Positions 28,912 through 37,048 of a stretch of 64,000 bases of DNA are shown one piece after another. A program made the translations under genes and the position numbers. A model generated the notes under the pieces. It saw only the letters and a program-made list of their open reading frames with translations, ran no database searches and had not been told where the DNA came from. Where the stretch lies: positions 62,001-126,000 of the forward strand of contig NZ_JARUKV010000004.1 in NCBI RefSeq assembly GCF_029688865.1, given 5' to 3'. Each line of letters starts with the position of its first letter. Position 1 is the stretch's first letter. Origin of the DNA: Natronococcus sp. A-GB7 (GTDB taxonomy: Archaea; Halobacteriota; Halobacteria; Halobacteriales; Natrialbaceae).

Positions 28912-30375
28912 ATGTGCCCGCCGACCGCAGTGTTCGGCGTGACACCGACGCTCGAGGAGGACGCCATCGAGCTGCGATACGAGGACGGCACCGTCCGCCT
29001 CGAGGGACTGACCCCGGAACTCGCGTCGGCGCTGCGAGACCGCGTTCCCGAACTCGAGGCGGATCCCAGATCGGGCGGTCGACGGGTTCCCGCCCTGCGG
29101 TACGCGCCGCTTCGGGCGGCGCTGGCCCTCGAGGACGTCGCCGTTCGGGATCGGGTGCTCGAGGCCGAACCCCTCTCCGAACTCCGCTCTACGTACGAGC
29201 TCCGCGACTACCAGCAGGATGCGCTGTCGGCCTGGCTCGAGACCGACCGCTGGGCGGGGTCGACCCTCGAGGACGCCGACTTGCCCGTCGACCGCGCCCC
29301 TGCGGGCGTCCTCGAGTTGCCCACCGGCAGCGGGAAGACCGTCATCGCGCTGAAGGCGATCGAACGCCTCGCGGTCCCGACACTCGTCGTCGTCCCGACG
29401 ATCGACTTACTCGAGCAGTGGCAGCGCGAACTCGAGCGCGAGTTCGACTGCGAGATCGGGCGCTTCGGCGGGGGCGAGCAGCGAATCGGGCCGATCACCG
29501 TCTCGACGTACGACTCGGCCTACCTCAAGGCCGACTCCGTCGGCGACCGGTTCGGCCTGGTCGTCTTCGACGAGGTCCACCACCTCGGGGGCGAGGGCTA
29601 CCGCGAGATCGCCCGCCTGCTCGCTGCGCCCGCCCGACTGGGGCTGACCGCGACGTTCGAACGGCCCGACGGCGCCCACGAGGTCATCGAGGACGTCGTC
29701 GGCCCGCTGGTCTATCGAATCGAACCCGACGAACTGGCCGGCGACCACCTCGCGCCGTACGACGTGAAGCGACTCGAGGTGTCGCTCACCACCGAGGAGC
29801 GCGAGGCGTACGACCGCAACCAGGAGATCTTCGCGAACTATCTCGCGAAGTCGAACATCCAGTTTTCGAGCGGCTCGGACTACCAGGAGCTCGTCAAGCG
29901 CTCGGGCTCGGACCCCGAAGCCCGCGAGGCCCTGCTCGCGCGCCAGCGCGCCCGCGAGATCACGTACGGCAGTCGGGCGAAGATCGACGCGCTCGAGGGG
30001 ATCCTCGACGACCACCGCGGCGAGCGGATCATCGTCTTCACGGCGTTCAACGACCTCGCGTACGACGTCAGCGAGCGGTTCCTGATCCCGACGATCACCC
30101 ACCAGACGGGGGCCGCCGAACGGCGAGAGATCTTGGAGCGCTTTCGCGAGGGAACCTACTCGCGGATCGCGACCTCGAACGTGCTCGACGAGGGCGTCGA
30201 CGTCCCCGACGCCAACGTCGCGGTCGTACTCTCGGGCAGCGGCAGCGAGCGGGAGTTCACCCAGCGGCTGGGCCGGATCCTGCGCCCGAAGGACGACGGC
30301 GGACGGGCGCTGCTGTACGAGGTCGTCGCGGGCGAAACCGCCGAGGAGCGGACCTCCCGAAGGCGCCGGAACTGA
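28912..30375 (+). CDS. XPB/Rad25-like DNA helicase (superfamily 2)
   Basis: A 487-residue SF2 helicase. A short N-terminal damage-recognition-like part (to about residue 90) precedes ELRDYQQDALSAWLE and the helicase core: Walker A ELPTGSGKT (Lys142), Walker B VFDEVHHLGG, motif III LGLTATFERPDG; the second RecA domain carries RIIVFTAFNDLAYDV, TSNVLDEGVDVPDAN and the QRLGRILRP arginine-finger motif. Archaeal XPB unwinds DNA with Bax1, whose gene is 3.4 kb downstream (33801). A GTG at 28939 (VTPTLEED) is an alternative start giving 478 residues. Confidence 0.9.
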   Translation: MCPPTAVFGVTPTLEEDAIELRYEDGTVRLEGLTPELASALRDRVPELEADPRSGGRRVPALRYAPLRAALALEDVAVRDRVLEAEPLSELRSTYELRDYQQDALSAWLETDRWAGSTLEDADLPVDRAPAGVLELPTGSGKTVIALKAIERLAVPTLVVVPTIDLLEQWQRELEREFDCEIGRFGGGEQRIGPITVSTYDSAYLKADSVGDRFGLVVFDEVHHLGGEGYREIARLLAAPARLGLTATFERPDGAHEVIEDVVGPLVYRIEPDELAGDHLAPYDVKRLEVSLTTEEREAYDRNQEIFANYLAKSNIQFSSGSDYQELVKRSGSDPEAREALLARQRAREITYGSRAKIDALEGILDDHRGERIIVFTAFNDLAYDVSERFLIPTITHQTGAAERREILERFREGTYSRIATSNVLDEGVDVPDANVAVVLSGSGSEREFTQRLGRILRPKDDGGRALLYEVVAGETAEERTSRRRRN

Positions 30376-30495
30376 TCGCGCTTCGAACGCGGTTCGATCC
30401 CGGCGCGATCCGGCAACGTATAACACCGATCCCGCCGAACGTCGAACGATGAGAGACGACGAAACGCTCGAGCGTCGGCAGGGGGTTGGTCTCGC

Positions 30496-31425
30496 GTGAA
30501 GATCGCGGTCTACGGCGCGGGCGGCGTCGGTGCGTACTTCGGTGGTCGCCTCGCCCGGGCGGGTGCGAACGTCCACCTCGTCGCCCGCGGAACCCACCTC
30601 GAGGCACTCCAGCGGGACGGGCTCCGCGTCGACAGCGTTCGCGGCGACTTCGAGGTCGAGCTACCGGCGACCGACGATCCCGCGTCGATCGGGGTCTGCG
30701 ACTACGTCCTGTTCGCCGTGAAGTCCTTCGACACGATCGCGGCCGCCCGGGAGCTCGAGCCGTTGCTCGGCGAGGAGACGGCCGTCATCTCGCTCCAGAA
30801 CGGGGTCGACAACGAGGAACGACTCGCCGAGGAGATCGGTGCCGACCGCGTCATGGGTGGCGTCGCGTACGTGTTCTCGACGATCGCCGAGCCCGGCGTG
30901 ATCGAACAGACGGGCGGCCCGGCCAGCATCACCTTCGGGGAGCTCGACGGGACGCGAAGCGAGCGGGCCGAACGGTTGCTCGAGCTGTGCGAGCGTGCTG
31001 ACGGCATGAACGCCGAGCTCTCGACGACGATCCGAACGGCCCTCTGGGAGAAGGCCGCGTTCATCTGCGCCCAGGCGGGGATGACGGCGGCGGTCCGACT
31101 GCCACTGGGCGAGATTCGGGAGACGCCGGAGTCGTGGGACGCCTATCGACGGATCGTCGAGGAGGCGTGTAGCGTCGGGCGGGCGGCCGGCGTCGACCTT
31201 CCCGATGACGCGGTCTCGCGCTGGATGGCGTTCGCGGCGGAGCTCAACGACGACTCGTACTCGTCGTTACACTACGATATGACCCGCGAGAAGCCGATGG
31301 AGCTCGAGGCGCTTCACGGCGCGGTCGTCCGGAAGGGACGGGAGCACGGGGTCGCGGTTCCGACGACCGAAACCGTCTACGCGATCCTCCGCCCGTGGGC
31401 GGCGCGCAATCGGCGCGACGGGTGA
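30496..31425 (+). CDS. 2-dehydropantoate 2-reductase
   Basis: A 309-residue ketopantoate reductase with GTG start. N-terminal NADPH motif: IAVYGAGGVGAYFGGRLARAGA (residues 3-24). The AVKSFDT segment (about 75-81), LQNGVDNEERL, ALWEKAAFICAQAGM with catalytic Lys, and the C-terminal DDSYSSLHYDMTREKPMELE with the conserved Ser/Met/Asp cluster all fit the PanE family. Reduces 2-dehydropantoate to pantoate for pantothenate/CoA synthesis. In haloarchaea several paralogues exist, so the specific role could differ. It sits between the XPB-like and Bax1 genes. Confidence 0.88.
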   Translation: MKIAVYGAGGVGAYFGGRLARAGANVHLVARGTHLEALQRDGLRVDSVRGDFEVELPATDDPASIGVCDYVLFAVKSFDTIAAARELEPLLGEETAVISLQNGVDNEERLAEEIGADRVMGGVAYVFSTIAEPGVIEQTGGPASITFGELDGTRSERAERLLELCERADGMNAELSTTIRTALWEKAAFICAQAGMTAAVRLPLGEIRETPESWDAYRRIVEEACSVGRAAGVDLPDDAVSRWMAFAAELNDDSYSSLHYDMTREKPMELEALHGAVVRKGREHGVAVPTTETVYAILRPWAARNRRDG

Positions 31426-31491
31426 CGCCGCCGCGGCGCCGCCCGTCGGGTGAGATGGCGAGTCGATCGCGTCTCGAGATCGGGACCGGGG

Positions 31492-31860
31492 TCACTCCCC
31501 GGGGTGTGCGATCGTCGTCAGCAGGGCGTTCTCGGCCTGACGCGAGTCGAGGCGAGTGTGCTGACAGACCACCGGCACGTCGGACTCGAGCACGCTCGCG
31601 AAGTCCTCGCCCTTCGGCACCGGTTCGGGATCCTCGAGGTCGTTGAACCGGAAGTGGCGGGTGCGTTCGGCGGGGACGGTCAGCTCGTAGGGACCGACTG
31701 GCTCGCGGTCGGTGAAGTACAGCGTGAGTTCGATCGTCGCCTCCTCGTCGGTCGTGTTCAGGACGCAGACCGTCTCGTGGCTCTCCATCTCGGGCTCCGG
31801 GCCGGTGCTCTCCGCGGGGATGTACCCCTCCGGAATCGCCCACGTGTGCTTTCCGGTCAT
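31492..31860 (-). CDS. Sensory rhodopsin transducer family protein (ASRT-like, PF07100)
   Basis: A 122-residue soluble protein closely similar in pattern to Anabaena sensory rhodopsin transducer: N-terminal TWAIPEGYIPAESTGPEPE then SHETVCVLNTTDEEATIELT, LYFTDREPVGPYELTVPA, RTRHFRFNDLEDPEPVP and QHTRLDSRQAENALLTTIAH at the end. ASRT is a beta-sandwich tetramer that binds the cyanobacterial rhodopsin and can bind DNA; homologues are often found near sugar-related genes without a rhodopsin. The start MTGKHTWAIPEG is chosen; the upstream frame is Ala-rich and unrelated. It is divergent from the symporter pair below; no rhodopsin gene is in the window. Confidence 0.9.
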   Translation of the reverse strand: MTGKHTWAIPEGYIPAESTGPEPEMESHETVCVLNTTDEEATIELTLYFTDREPVGPYELTVPAERTRHFRFNDLEDPEPVPKGEDFASVLESDVPVVCQHTRLDSRQAENALLTTIAHPGE

Positions 31861-32082
31861 CGAGTTTATCGACGGTAGAGCGGCAGATAACGCCCAGGCT
31901 TGTACGGGCATGCGGCCCCGGAGGGGCGTCGACGCTCGAGCGAGAGCGATGCTCGTCACCGGCTATTGACAATTCACCATCCGTTACCCGCGAAGTGGTT
32001 CACAACCCACGGAAATATGTTATAGGTTTGAACACACGTCTCCGAAACCGACCACAATTCGGTAGCTATATCATATATCGAT

Positions 32083-32232
32083 ATGCCACTACTACCCATG
32101 GTGCTCGATCTTCCACCGGGGAGTACCGTCGCGATCCTCCTGATGGTACTGCTTCCGGTTCTAACGCTCGTGTTGTACTGGATCGACCTGACTACCAACG
32201 ACGGCTACGTCTCGGTGCTGGGGAGGCGATAG
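32083..32232 (+). CDS. Tiny single-helix membrane protein coupled to a symporter
   Basis: A 49-residue protein read directly from the sequence: MPLLPMVLDLPPGS, then one hydrophobic helix TVAILLMVLLPVLTLVLYWI, then DLTTNDGYVSVLGRR. Its stop (TAG 32230-32232) is 1 bp before the symporter ATG (32234), implying translational coupling. A second Met at 32098 gives a 44-residue version. Several prokaryotic sodium:solute symporters have such small partners that help membrane insertion or activity; here the pairing is an inference from the coupling. Confidence 0.75.
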   Translation: MPLLPMVLDLPPGSTVAILLMVLLPVLTLVLYWIDLTTNDGYVSVLGRR

Positions 32233-32233
32233 G

Positions 32234-33709
32234 ATGCTCTCGACCATCCAACTCACGTTCGGCGCCTATCTCCTCATCCTGCTGGCGATCGGGGCGTACT
32301 TCTTCGTGACGACGGAGACGAACCGCCTCTCGGATTACCTGCTCGCCGGCCGAGACGTCGGCGCGTGGCCGGTCGCCATCTCCGAGGTCTCCTCGGTTGC
32401 CAGCGGCTGGACCTTCTTCGCCTGGGTCAGCGTCGGTTTCGCGACCGGTATCAACGGGTTGTGGTTCTCGATTACGATGATTCTGCTCGTCATCTTCATG
32501 TACCGGTACGTGGGCTCGCGCTTCCGCCGTCAGTCCGAGGCGCTCGGCTCCATTACGATCGCCGATCACCTCTCGTTGGCCGTCACGAACGACCGACTCA
32601 GCACGCAGATCAGGGTCGTTGCGACGCTCTCGATCCTCGTGTTCATGGGCGCATACGTTGGTGCGCAGATCATCGCGGTCGGCGAGGCCATGGACACCGG
32701 AATCGGGATCGACTACGGCATCGCCATCGCGATCGGCGGCGTCGTCGTCGGACTCTACACGATGCTCGGTGGGTTTAACGCCTCGATCTGGACCGATGTT
32801 TTCCAGGGCATTTTGATCTTCATCGCTGCGGTCACCCTGCCGATCCTGATGATCGGCGAGGTCGGCGGCTGGTCGGCGTTCGTCGCCGAAGCCGGTGCGG
32901 TCGAGGACGCGGCGCTGCTCGATATTACCGGCGGGCTCGCCGGCCAGGCCTTGCTCATCGGTACGCTCGCGTGGGTGACGTTCGCGTTCGGAACCATCGG
33001 TCAGCCCCACTCGCTGATGCGGCTGCAGGCGATCCGTTCGGAACGGCTGCTCAGTCCGGCCGCGGTCATCGCCGTCGCATTCCAGTCGCTGCGACTCACG
33101 GTTCCCCTGCTCATCGGGGCCGCCGGTCGCGTCCTCTACGGCTCGGTCGACAACCCCGAGAACGTCGCGATGATGGCGATCGTCGACTTCTTCCCCGCTA
33201 TCGTCGCCGGCATCTTGCTCGCGGCGATCGTATCGGCGATCCTCTCGACGTCGGACTCGATGCTGCTGGTTGCGTCTTCCGATTTCACGCGATTCTACGA
33301 GGCGCGGATCGACCCGGACGCGAGCCAAGGGACGCTCATCCTCCTCGGCCGAGCGACCGTCGGCGTCCTGGCGCTCGGCGGTATCGCACTCGCGTTCGTC
33401 CGTCCCGGTACGATCTTCGAGATCATCGAGTTCGCGTACGTCGGACTGGGCGCGACGTTCGGGCTGCCCCTGCTGTTCATGCTGTTCTGGGAACGAACGA
33501 CGGGAGAGGCGATCCTGGCGGGTATCGTCGTCGGCCTCGGTTCGTCGATCGGCAATCTCTACCTGCTGCCGGAGTACTTCCCGATTCTTGTCTGGCCCGT
33601 CTGCATCGCGACGATCGTCGGCGTCACGCTCGCGACCGCCGACACCGGTGCTGACGTCGCCGGCGTCCCGGAGCCGACGACGGGCGCCACCTCGCCCGCC
33701 GACGACTGA
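32234..33709 (+). CDS. Sodium:solute symporter (SSS family)
   Basis: A 491-residue member of the SSS/LeuT-fold symporters with about 13 predicted helices. The family's N-terminal SDYLLAGRDVGAWP (residues 35-48) and the SSVASGWTFFAWV unwound helix-1 region are clear; the internal FGTIGQPHSLMRLQAIRS and SAILSTSDSMLLVASSDF (Na-binding helix 8 with the paired Ser residues) match the proline/pantothenate-type branch (PutP/PanF). The second helix-1 Ala-Ser Na site is present. Substrate unknown: an organic acid, proline or osmolyte. Forms a unit with the 49-residue protein upstream. Confidence 0.9.
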   Translation: MLSTIQLTFGAYLLILLAIGAYFFVTTETNRLSDYLLAGRDVGAWPVAISEVSSVASGWTFFAWVSVGFATGINGLWFSITMILLVIFMYRYVGSRFRRQSEALGSITIADHLSLAVTNDRLSTQIRVVATLSILVFMGAYVGAQIIAVGEAMDTGIGIDYGIAIAIGGVVVGLYTMLGGFNASIWTDVFQGILIFIAAVTLPILMIGEVGGWSAFVAEAGAVEDAALLDITGGLAGQALLIGTLAWVTFAFGTIGQPHSLMRLQAIRSERLLSPAAVIAVAFQSLRLTVPLLIGAAGRVLYGSVDNPENVAMMAIVDFFPAIVAGILLAAIVSAILSTSDSMLLVASSDFTRFYEARIDPDASQGTLILLGRATVGVLALGGIALAFVRPGTIFEIIEFAYVGLGATFGLPLLFMLFWERTTGEAILAGIVVGLGSSIGNLYLLPEYFPILVWPVCIATIVGVTLATADTGADVAGVPEPTTGATSPADD

Positions 33710-33800
33710 CCTCTTGACCGCCGTTTCCTTGCATCGACCGCTCGAATCCCAGTCCCAGGGTGCGGGCCACTTTTGCGTTCGGCGTGCCGACTCGAGATAG

Positions 33801-35324
33801 ATGCTGACGAAGGACCTGCTGCGCGTCTCGAGAGCAGGCGGCGGCTACCACCCGCAGTTCGCGAGCCGCGAGCACCGTCCGCTGGCCGCCCGCGTCATCG
33901 GGACCTACCAGGGCCACGTCGGCGAGTCCCGCGGGGAGCTCGAGAGCGCCCTGACCGATCTCGAGCGCGATGCCGACCACTTCAAGCTCGTCCGGGGGTT
34001 TTCGGCCCTGCTCGAGCGCGACGCGAGCTTCGAGACCGACGCGGCGATCGATCCCGAACGCGCCCGGAAGGTGGCCTTCGAGGCGGCCGAGGCCGTCGGC
34101 GTCGTCACCGGCGAGGACCGCGAGGCGGCGCTCGCCCGCGCGGCCGACGGGCTCGGGCTCTCGCCGGACGCCCTCGAGTCGGCGCTGTACGCCGATCTCG
34201 AGGAACGACAGGTCCTCGGGGCGATCGAATCGCGGTGGGATCCCGCCGACCTCGTGGCCCAGTACAACCTCTCGCTGGCACAGACGGCGCTGTTCGACGC
34301 CACCGAACTCCGCGTCAGGTCGAGCGATCCGAAGGCGCTGGTGTCGGCGATCAAGCGGCTTCGACTGATGTACGAGATTCACAAGACGGACGACGCGAAC
34401 GAAACCGACCTGAGCGACCGCGAGGTCGTCGTCACCGGTCCAACTCACCTCTTTCGCGCGACCCGTCGGTACGGCACCAGGTTCGCCCGCCTTCTGCGGA
34501 CGGTCGCGAAAGCCGACGAGTGGCACCTCGAGGCGACGATCGACGACCGGGGCACCGAACGTGTCCTCGAGCTCTCCGACGCCGATCCCGTGCGGGTGCC
34601 CGACGCCGAGCCCGTCGCCGACGTCTCCTTCGACAGCGGCGTCGAGGCCGACTTCGCCGGGCGCTTCTCGAGTCTCGAGCTCGACTGGGAGCTCGTGCGC
34701 GAGCCCGAGCCCCTCGAGACCGGGACCCGGGTGATGATCCCCGACTTCGCGTTCGACTACTCGCATAGCGACTTTCGGGTCTTCTTCGAGATCATGGGCT
34801 TCTGGACGCCCGAGTACGTCGAGAAGAAACTCGCCCAGCTCGCCGATCTCGAGGACGTCGAGCTGGTCGTCGCCGTCGACGAGTCGCTCGGCGTCGGCGA
34901 GGAGATCGCGGCACGGGACTTCCGGGCGATCCCCTACTCCGGTAACGTTCGGCTGAAGGACGTCCGCGATGTCCTCCGGGAGTACGAGCGCCAGCTCGTC
35001 GCCGACAGCGCGGCCGCACTGCCCGAGGAGCTGCGACCAGACGCCGACGTCCACACGCTCGAGGAGCTGGCCGCCGACCGCGGCGTGAGCGAGGACGCGC
35101 TGGCCGACGTCGCCTTCCCCGAGCACGAACTGGTCGGCCGAACGCTGGTTCGACCGTCGGTGCTCGAGGAACTCGGCGAGGCGCTCGAGGCCGGCTCGTC
35201 GCTGTCCGAAGCGGAGGCGATCCTCGAGTCCTACGGAATCGGGGACTCGAGTGCGGTGCTCTCGAAACTCGGCTATCGCGTCGAGTGGGAGGGGCTGGCG
35301 GGTGGGACACTCGTCGAACGCTGA
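33801..35324 (+). CDS. Bax1, XPB-binding nuclease (DUF790)
   Basis: A 507-residue DUF790 protein. The N-terminal start MLTKDLLRVSRAGGGYHPQF is characteristic, and the central helical region YNLSLAQTALFDATELRVR follows. The nuclease part near residues 315-345 holds the motif PDF (Asp315) and FFEIMGFWTPEYVEKKLAQL (Glu330, Lys342-343), as in PD-(D/E)xK-type enzymes. Bax1 binds archaeal XPB and acts as a structure-specific nuclease in nucleotide excision repair; elsewhere xpb and bax1 are direct neighbours. Here 3.4 kb with panE, ASRT and the symporter separates them. Confidence 0.9.
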   Translation: MLTKDLLRVSRAGGGYHPQFASREHRPLAARVIGTYQGHVGESRGELESALTDLERDADHFKLVRGFSALLERDASFETDAAIDPERARKVAFEAAEAVGVVTGEDREAALARAADGLGLSPDALESALYADLEERQVLGAIESRWDPADLVAQYNLSLAQTALFDATELRVRSSDPKALVSAIKRLRLMYEIHKTDDANETDLSDREVVVTGPTHLFRATRRYGTRFARLLRTVAKADEWHLEATIDDRGTERVLELSDADPVRVPDAEPVADVSFDSGVEADFAGRFSSLELDWELVREPEPLETGTRVMIPDFAFDYSHSDFRVFFEIMGFWTPEYVEKKLAQLADLEDVELVVAVDESLGVGEEIAARDFRAIPYSGNVRLKDVRDVLREYERQLVADSAAALPEELRPDADVHTLEELAADRGVSEDALADVAFPEHELVGRTLVRPSVLEELGEALEAGSSLSEAEAILESYGIGDSSAVLSKLGYRVEWEGLAGGTLVER

Positions 35325-35407
35325 CGTTCGTCTACAGACTCTCGCTGGAGCGGACGGCTGCTCTCTCCGATCCAACGGCAGTATACAACCAATATCGATT
35401 GTATTCA

Positions 35408-35451
35408 CTATAACAATCTTTTTCACTTGTGTAGTTGTGAAACAGACACGA
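35408..35451 (+). promoter_or_regulatory. Promoter region and inverted repeat of the SatD-like gene
   Basis: A TATA-like CACTATAACA (about 35406-35415) is followed by the inverted repeat TTTCAC (35421-35426) - 10 bp - GTGAAA (35437-35442), ending 9 bp before the ATG. The repeat lies where transcription should start for a leaderless gene. It is a plausible operator, possibly for the HTH of the protein itself. Confidence 0.55.
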
Positions 35452-36108
35452 ATGGAACCCGGCAACTCCAAAACGCCTTCCTCACGATACGTCCTGCTCG
35501 GGGACGTAGTCGGTTCGAGGGAGATTACCGATCGAGACGGATTTCGAAAGCAACTCAGGGACACTCGGCAGACGGTCACGGAGTCGTACGAGGACTCTTT
35601 CGCTACGCCGCTTTCCGCTCTAAAAGGTATCGACGAAATAGGCGCTGTGTTGACATCGGTCGAACACCTCTACAACATCGTCGTCGCGCTCACCGATCGC
35701 CTCCGTCCACACTCCATTCGGCTTGCGGTCGCTTTCGGGGAGATCGAGTTCGGAGTCGACGACCAGGATGTCTCGCAGATGGACGGGGAGGCGTTCCACC
35801 GGGCGACAGAACTCCTGAAATCCATCGAACGGACCGGTCTTCGGTTCGACCTCGATACCGGGACAGCCCCGCTCGATACCGCAGTTGCAGACGAGATCAA
35901 CCTGCTGCTACATCTTCGCGAATCGTGGACCGACCGTCAACGCGACGTAGTCGAACTGTACGAGCGAACCGGCAATCAGCAAGCGGTTGCCGACGATCTG
36001 GACGTGAGCCAGCAAGCCGTTTCGAACGCACTCCGGGGCGCATCGTGGCCACTCGCCGAGACGATCGAGACCCGATTACGGCGAACGCTCGAGGCGTACG
36101 GCCGATGA
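35452..36108 (+). CDS. SatD family protein: cyclase-like domain plus HTH
   Basis: A 218-residue protein of the SatD family. Residues 12-150 resemble a class III nucleotidyl-cyclase/palm fold: VLLGDVVGSREIT (Asp18; compare the cyclase D-I/V-V-G-S/F-T), LKGIDEIGAVL (Asp61; compare K-x-G-D-E), IRLAVAFGEIEFG (compare R-x-G-I-x-x-G-E), then QMDGEAFHRATELL (compare G-x-x-V-N-x-A-x-R-L). Residues 158-200 form an HTH (DRQRDVVELYERTGNQQAVA, then SQQAVSNALRG), sigma-4-like. The stop overlaps the ATG of the following membrane protein by 4 bp. Whether it makes a cyclic nucleotide is untested; several residues may be degenerate. Confidence 0.8.
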   Translation: MEPGNSKTPSSRYVLLGDVVGSREITDRDGFRKQLRDTRQTVTESYEDSFATPLSALKGIDEIGAVLTSVEHLYNIVVALTDRLRPHSIRLAVAFGEIEFGVDDQDVSQMDGEAFHRATELLKSIERTGLRFDLDTGTAPLDTAVADEINLLLHLRESWTDRQRDVVELYERTGNQQAVADDLDVSQQAVSNALRGASWPLAETIETRLRRTLEAYGR

Positions 36109-36497
36109 CTGGGATCGGTATCGCCCCGGCGGTGACCGATGCTGCGATCATCGTCGCTGCCTACCTCGGAGTAGTCGTGACCAGTGGTTCGGTAGTAACG
36201 AGGACACTTTCGTGGGCTGACTCGGAGTATGCCGATACCGTTACCGACACTGATCGCGATATTGGAGTCGTCGTCGGGAAGACCGAGAACGTTCTCCTGT
36301 TGACGCTGGTTCTCGTCGGTGCGTACACGGCGATCGCGGTCATTTTCGCAGCAAAAAGTATCGTCCGGAGCGACGACATGAAAAATAACAGTCTGTTCTA
36401 TCTCGCCGGAACACTGGTCAACGTCACGTACTCCGTGATGGTTGGGATCGTTGCACGGATTCTCGTCGGTGCGAGCGGAACGACACCGGTGTTTTGA
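36105..36497 (+). CDS. SatD-associated three-helix membrane protein (DUF3307-like C-terminal region)
   Basis: A 130-residue membrane protein with three predicted helices (about 9-27, 60-82, 98-122). The segment GVVVGKTENVLLLTLVLVGA followed by TAIAVIFAAKSIVRSDDM, then YLAGTLVNVTYSVMVGI, matches the C-terminal region of bacterial DUF3307 proteins (family look: iGxLERlLil, AAKSIxR, GTLxS--xAl--G), which are typically paired with SatD genes. It overlaps the SatD-like gene by 4 bp (ATGA). Only about half the usual DUF3307 length; the HD-like N-terminal helices are missing. Confidence 0.7.
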   Translation: MTGIGIAPAVTDAAIIVAAYLGVVVTSGSVVTRTLSWADSEYADTVTDTDRDIGVVVGKTENVLLLTLVLVGAYTAIAVIFAAKSIVRSDDMKNNSLFYLAGTLVNVTYSVMVGIVARILVGASGTTPVF

Positions 36498-36502
36498 CCG
36501 TT

Positions 36503-37048
36503 TCACAGCTCCCGCTGGCGTCCCTTCGGCACCATCGAGCGCAACTCGCCGTGGACGTACAGTCCGACGCCGATCGGCTCGAGCTCGCCGGCGATATCGT
36601 GGGCGGCGATCAGATACCCCCAGTCGCCCTCCCAGCGCTCGAGCTCTTGGTCCTCGCCCGCGGCGAACGCCCGGCCCTCCTCGGGCTCGAGTTCGATCAC
36701 GCACTCCTCGGCCTCCCGGCCGAACCGCTGGACGAAGTCGGTCGTCGGCTTCCAGTGTTCCTGGCGCGTCCGGAGACAGGTCATCCCGATCGCCTCGATC
36801 GCGATCGGCGAGGGGGCCGATCCAGCGTAGATCCAGATTTTTCCGGCCCCTTTCTCCCAGAAGGTGTACTCGTCGAACGTCTCGGGAGGGATGCCGAATC
36901 GGTCCGCAAAGTAGTCCACGACCGCCTCGCGACTGACTCGGCCCTCGACGGTTCGTTCGTCGGCCGTCGCGGGAAGGCGGCCAAAGCGCTGACCGTCGTT
37001 CTGTGTGAGATCCGCGTCGGATTCGCCTCCGGAGGCGTCGTTACCCAT
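36503..37048 (-). CDS. PUA-like domain protein coupled to an RNA methyltransferase
   Basis: A 181-residue acidic protein starting MGNDASGGES. The C-terminal part (TFWEKGAGKIWIYAGSA, later ELERWEGDWGYLIAAHD and VGLYVHGELRSMVPKGR) resembles the RNA-binding PUA-like region that accompanies Nol1/Nop2/Sun methyltransferases in haloarchaea as a separate gene. It overlaps the methyltransferase stop by a shared ATGA (37046-37050), so the two proteins are probably made together and may act as one RNA-modifying complex. The N-terminal 35 residues are disordered. Confidence 0.75.
   Translation of the reverse strand: MGNDASGGESDADLTQNDGQRFGRLPATADERTVEGRVSREAVVDYFADRFGIPPETFDEYTFWEKGAGKIWIYAGSAPSPIAIEAIGMTCLRTRQEHWKPTTDFVQRFGREAEECVIELEPEEGRAFAAGEDQELERWEGDWGYLIAAHDIAGELEPIGVGLYVHGELRSMVPKGRQREL

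Noticed and set aside
31492-31860. Evidence for a rhodopsin next to the transducer
   Set aside because: No seven-helix protein with a retinal Lys is found in the window.
32192-33328. 378-residue minus-strand open frame
   Set aside because: Antisense to the symporter; charged low-complexity translation.
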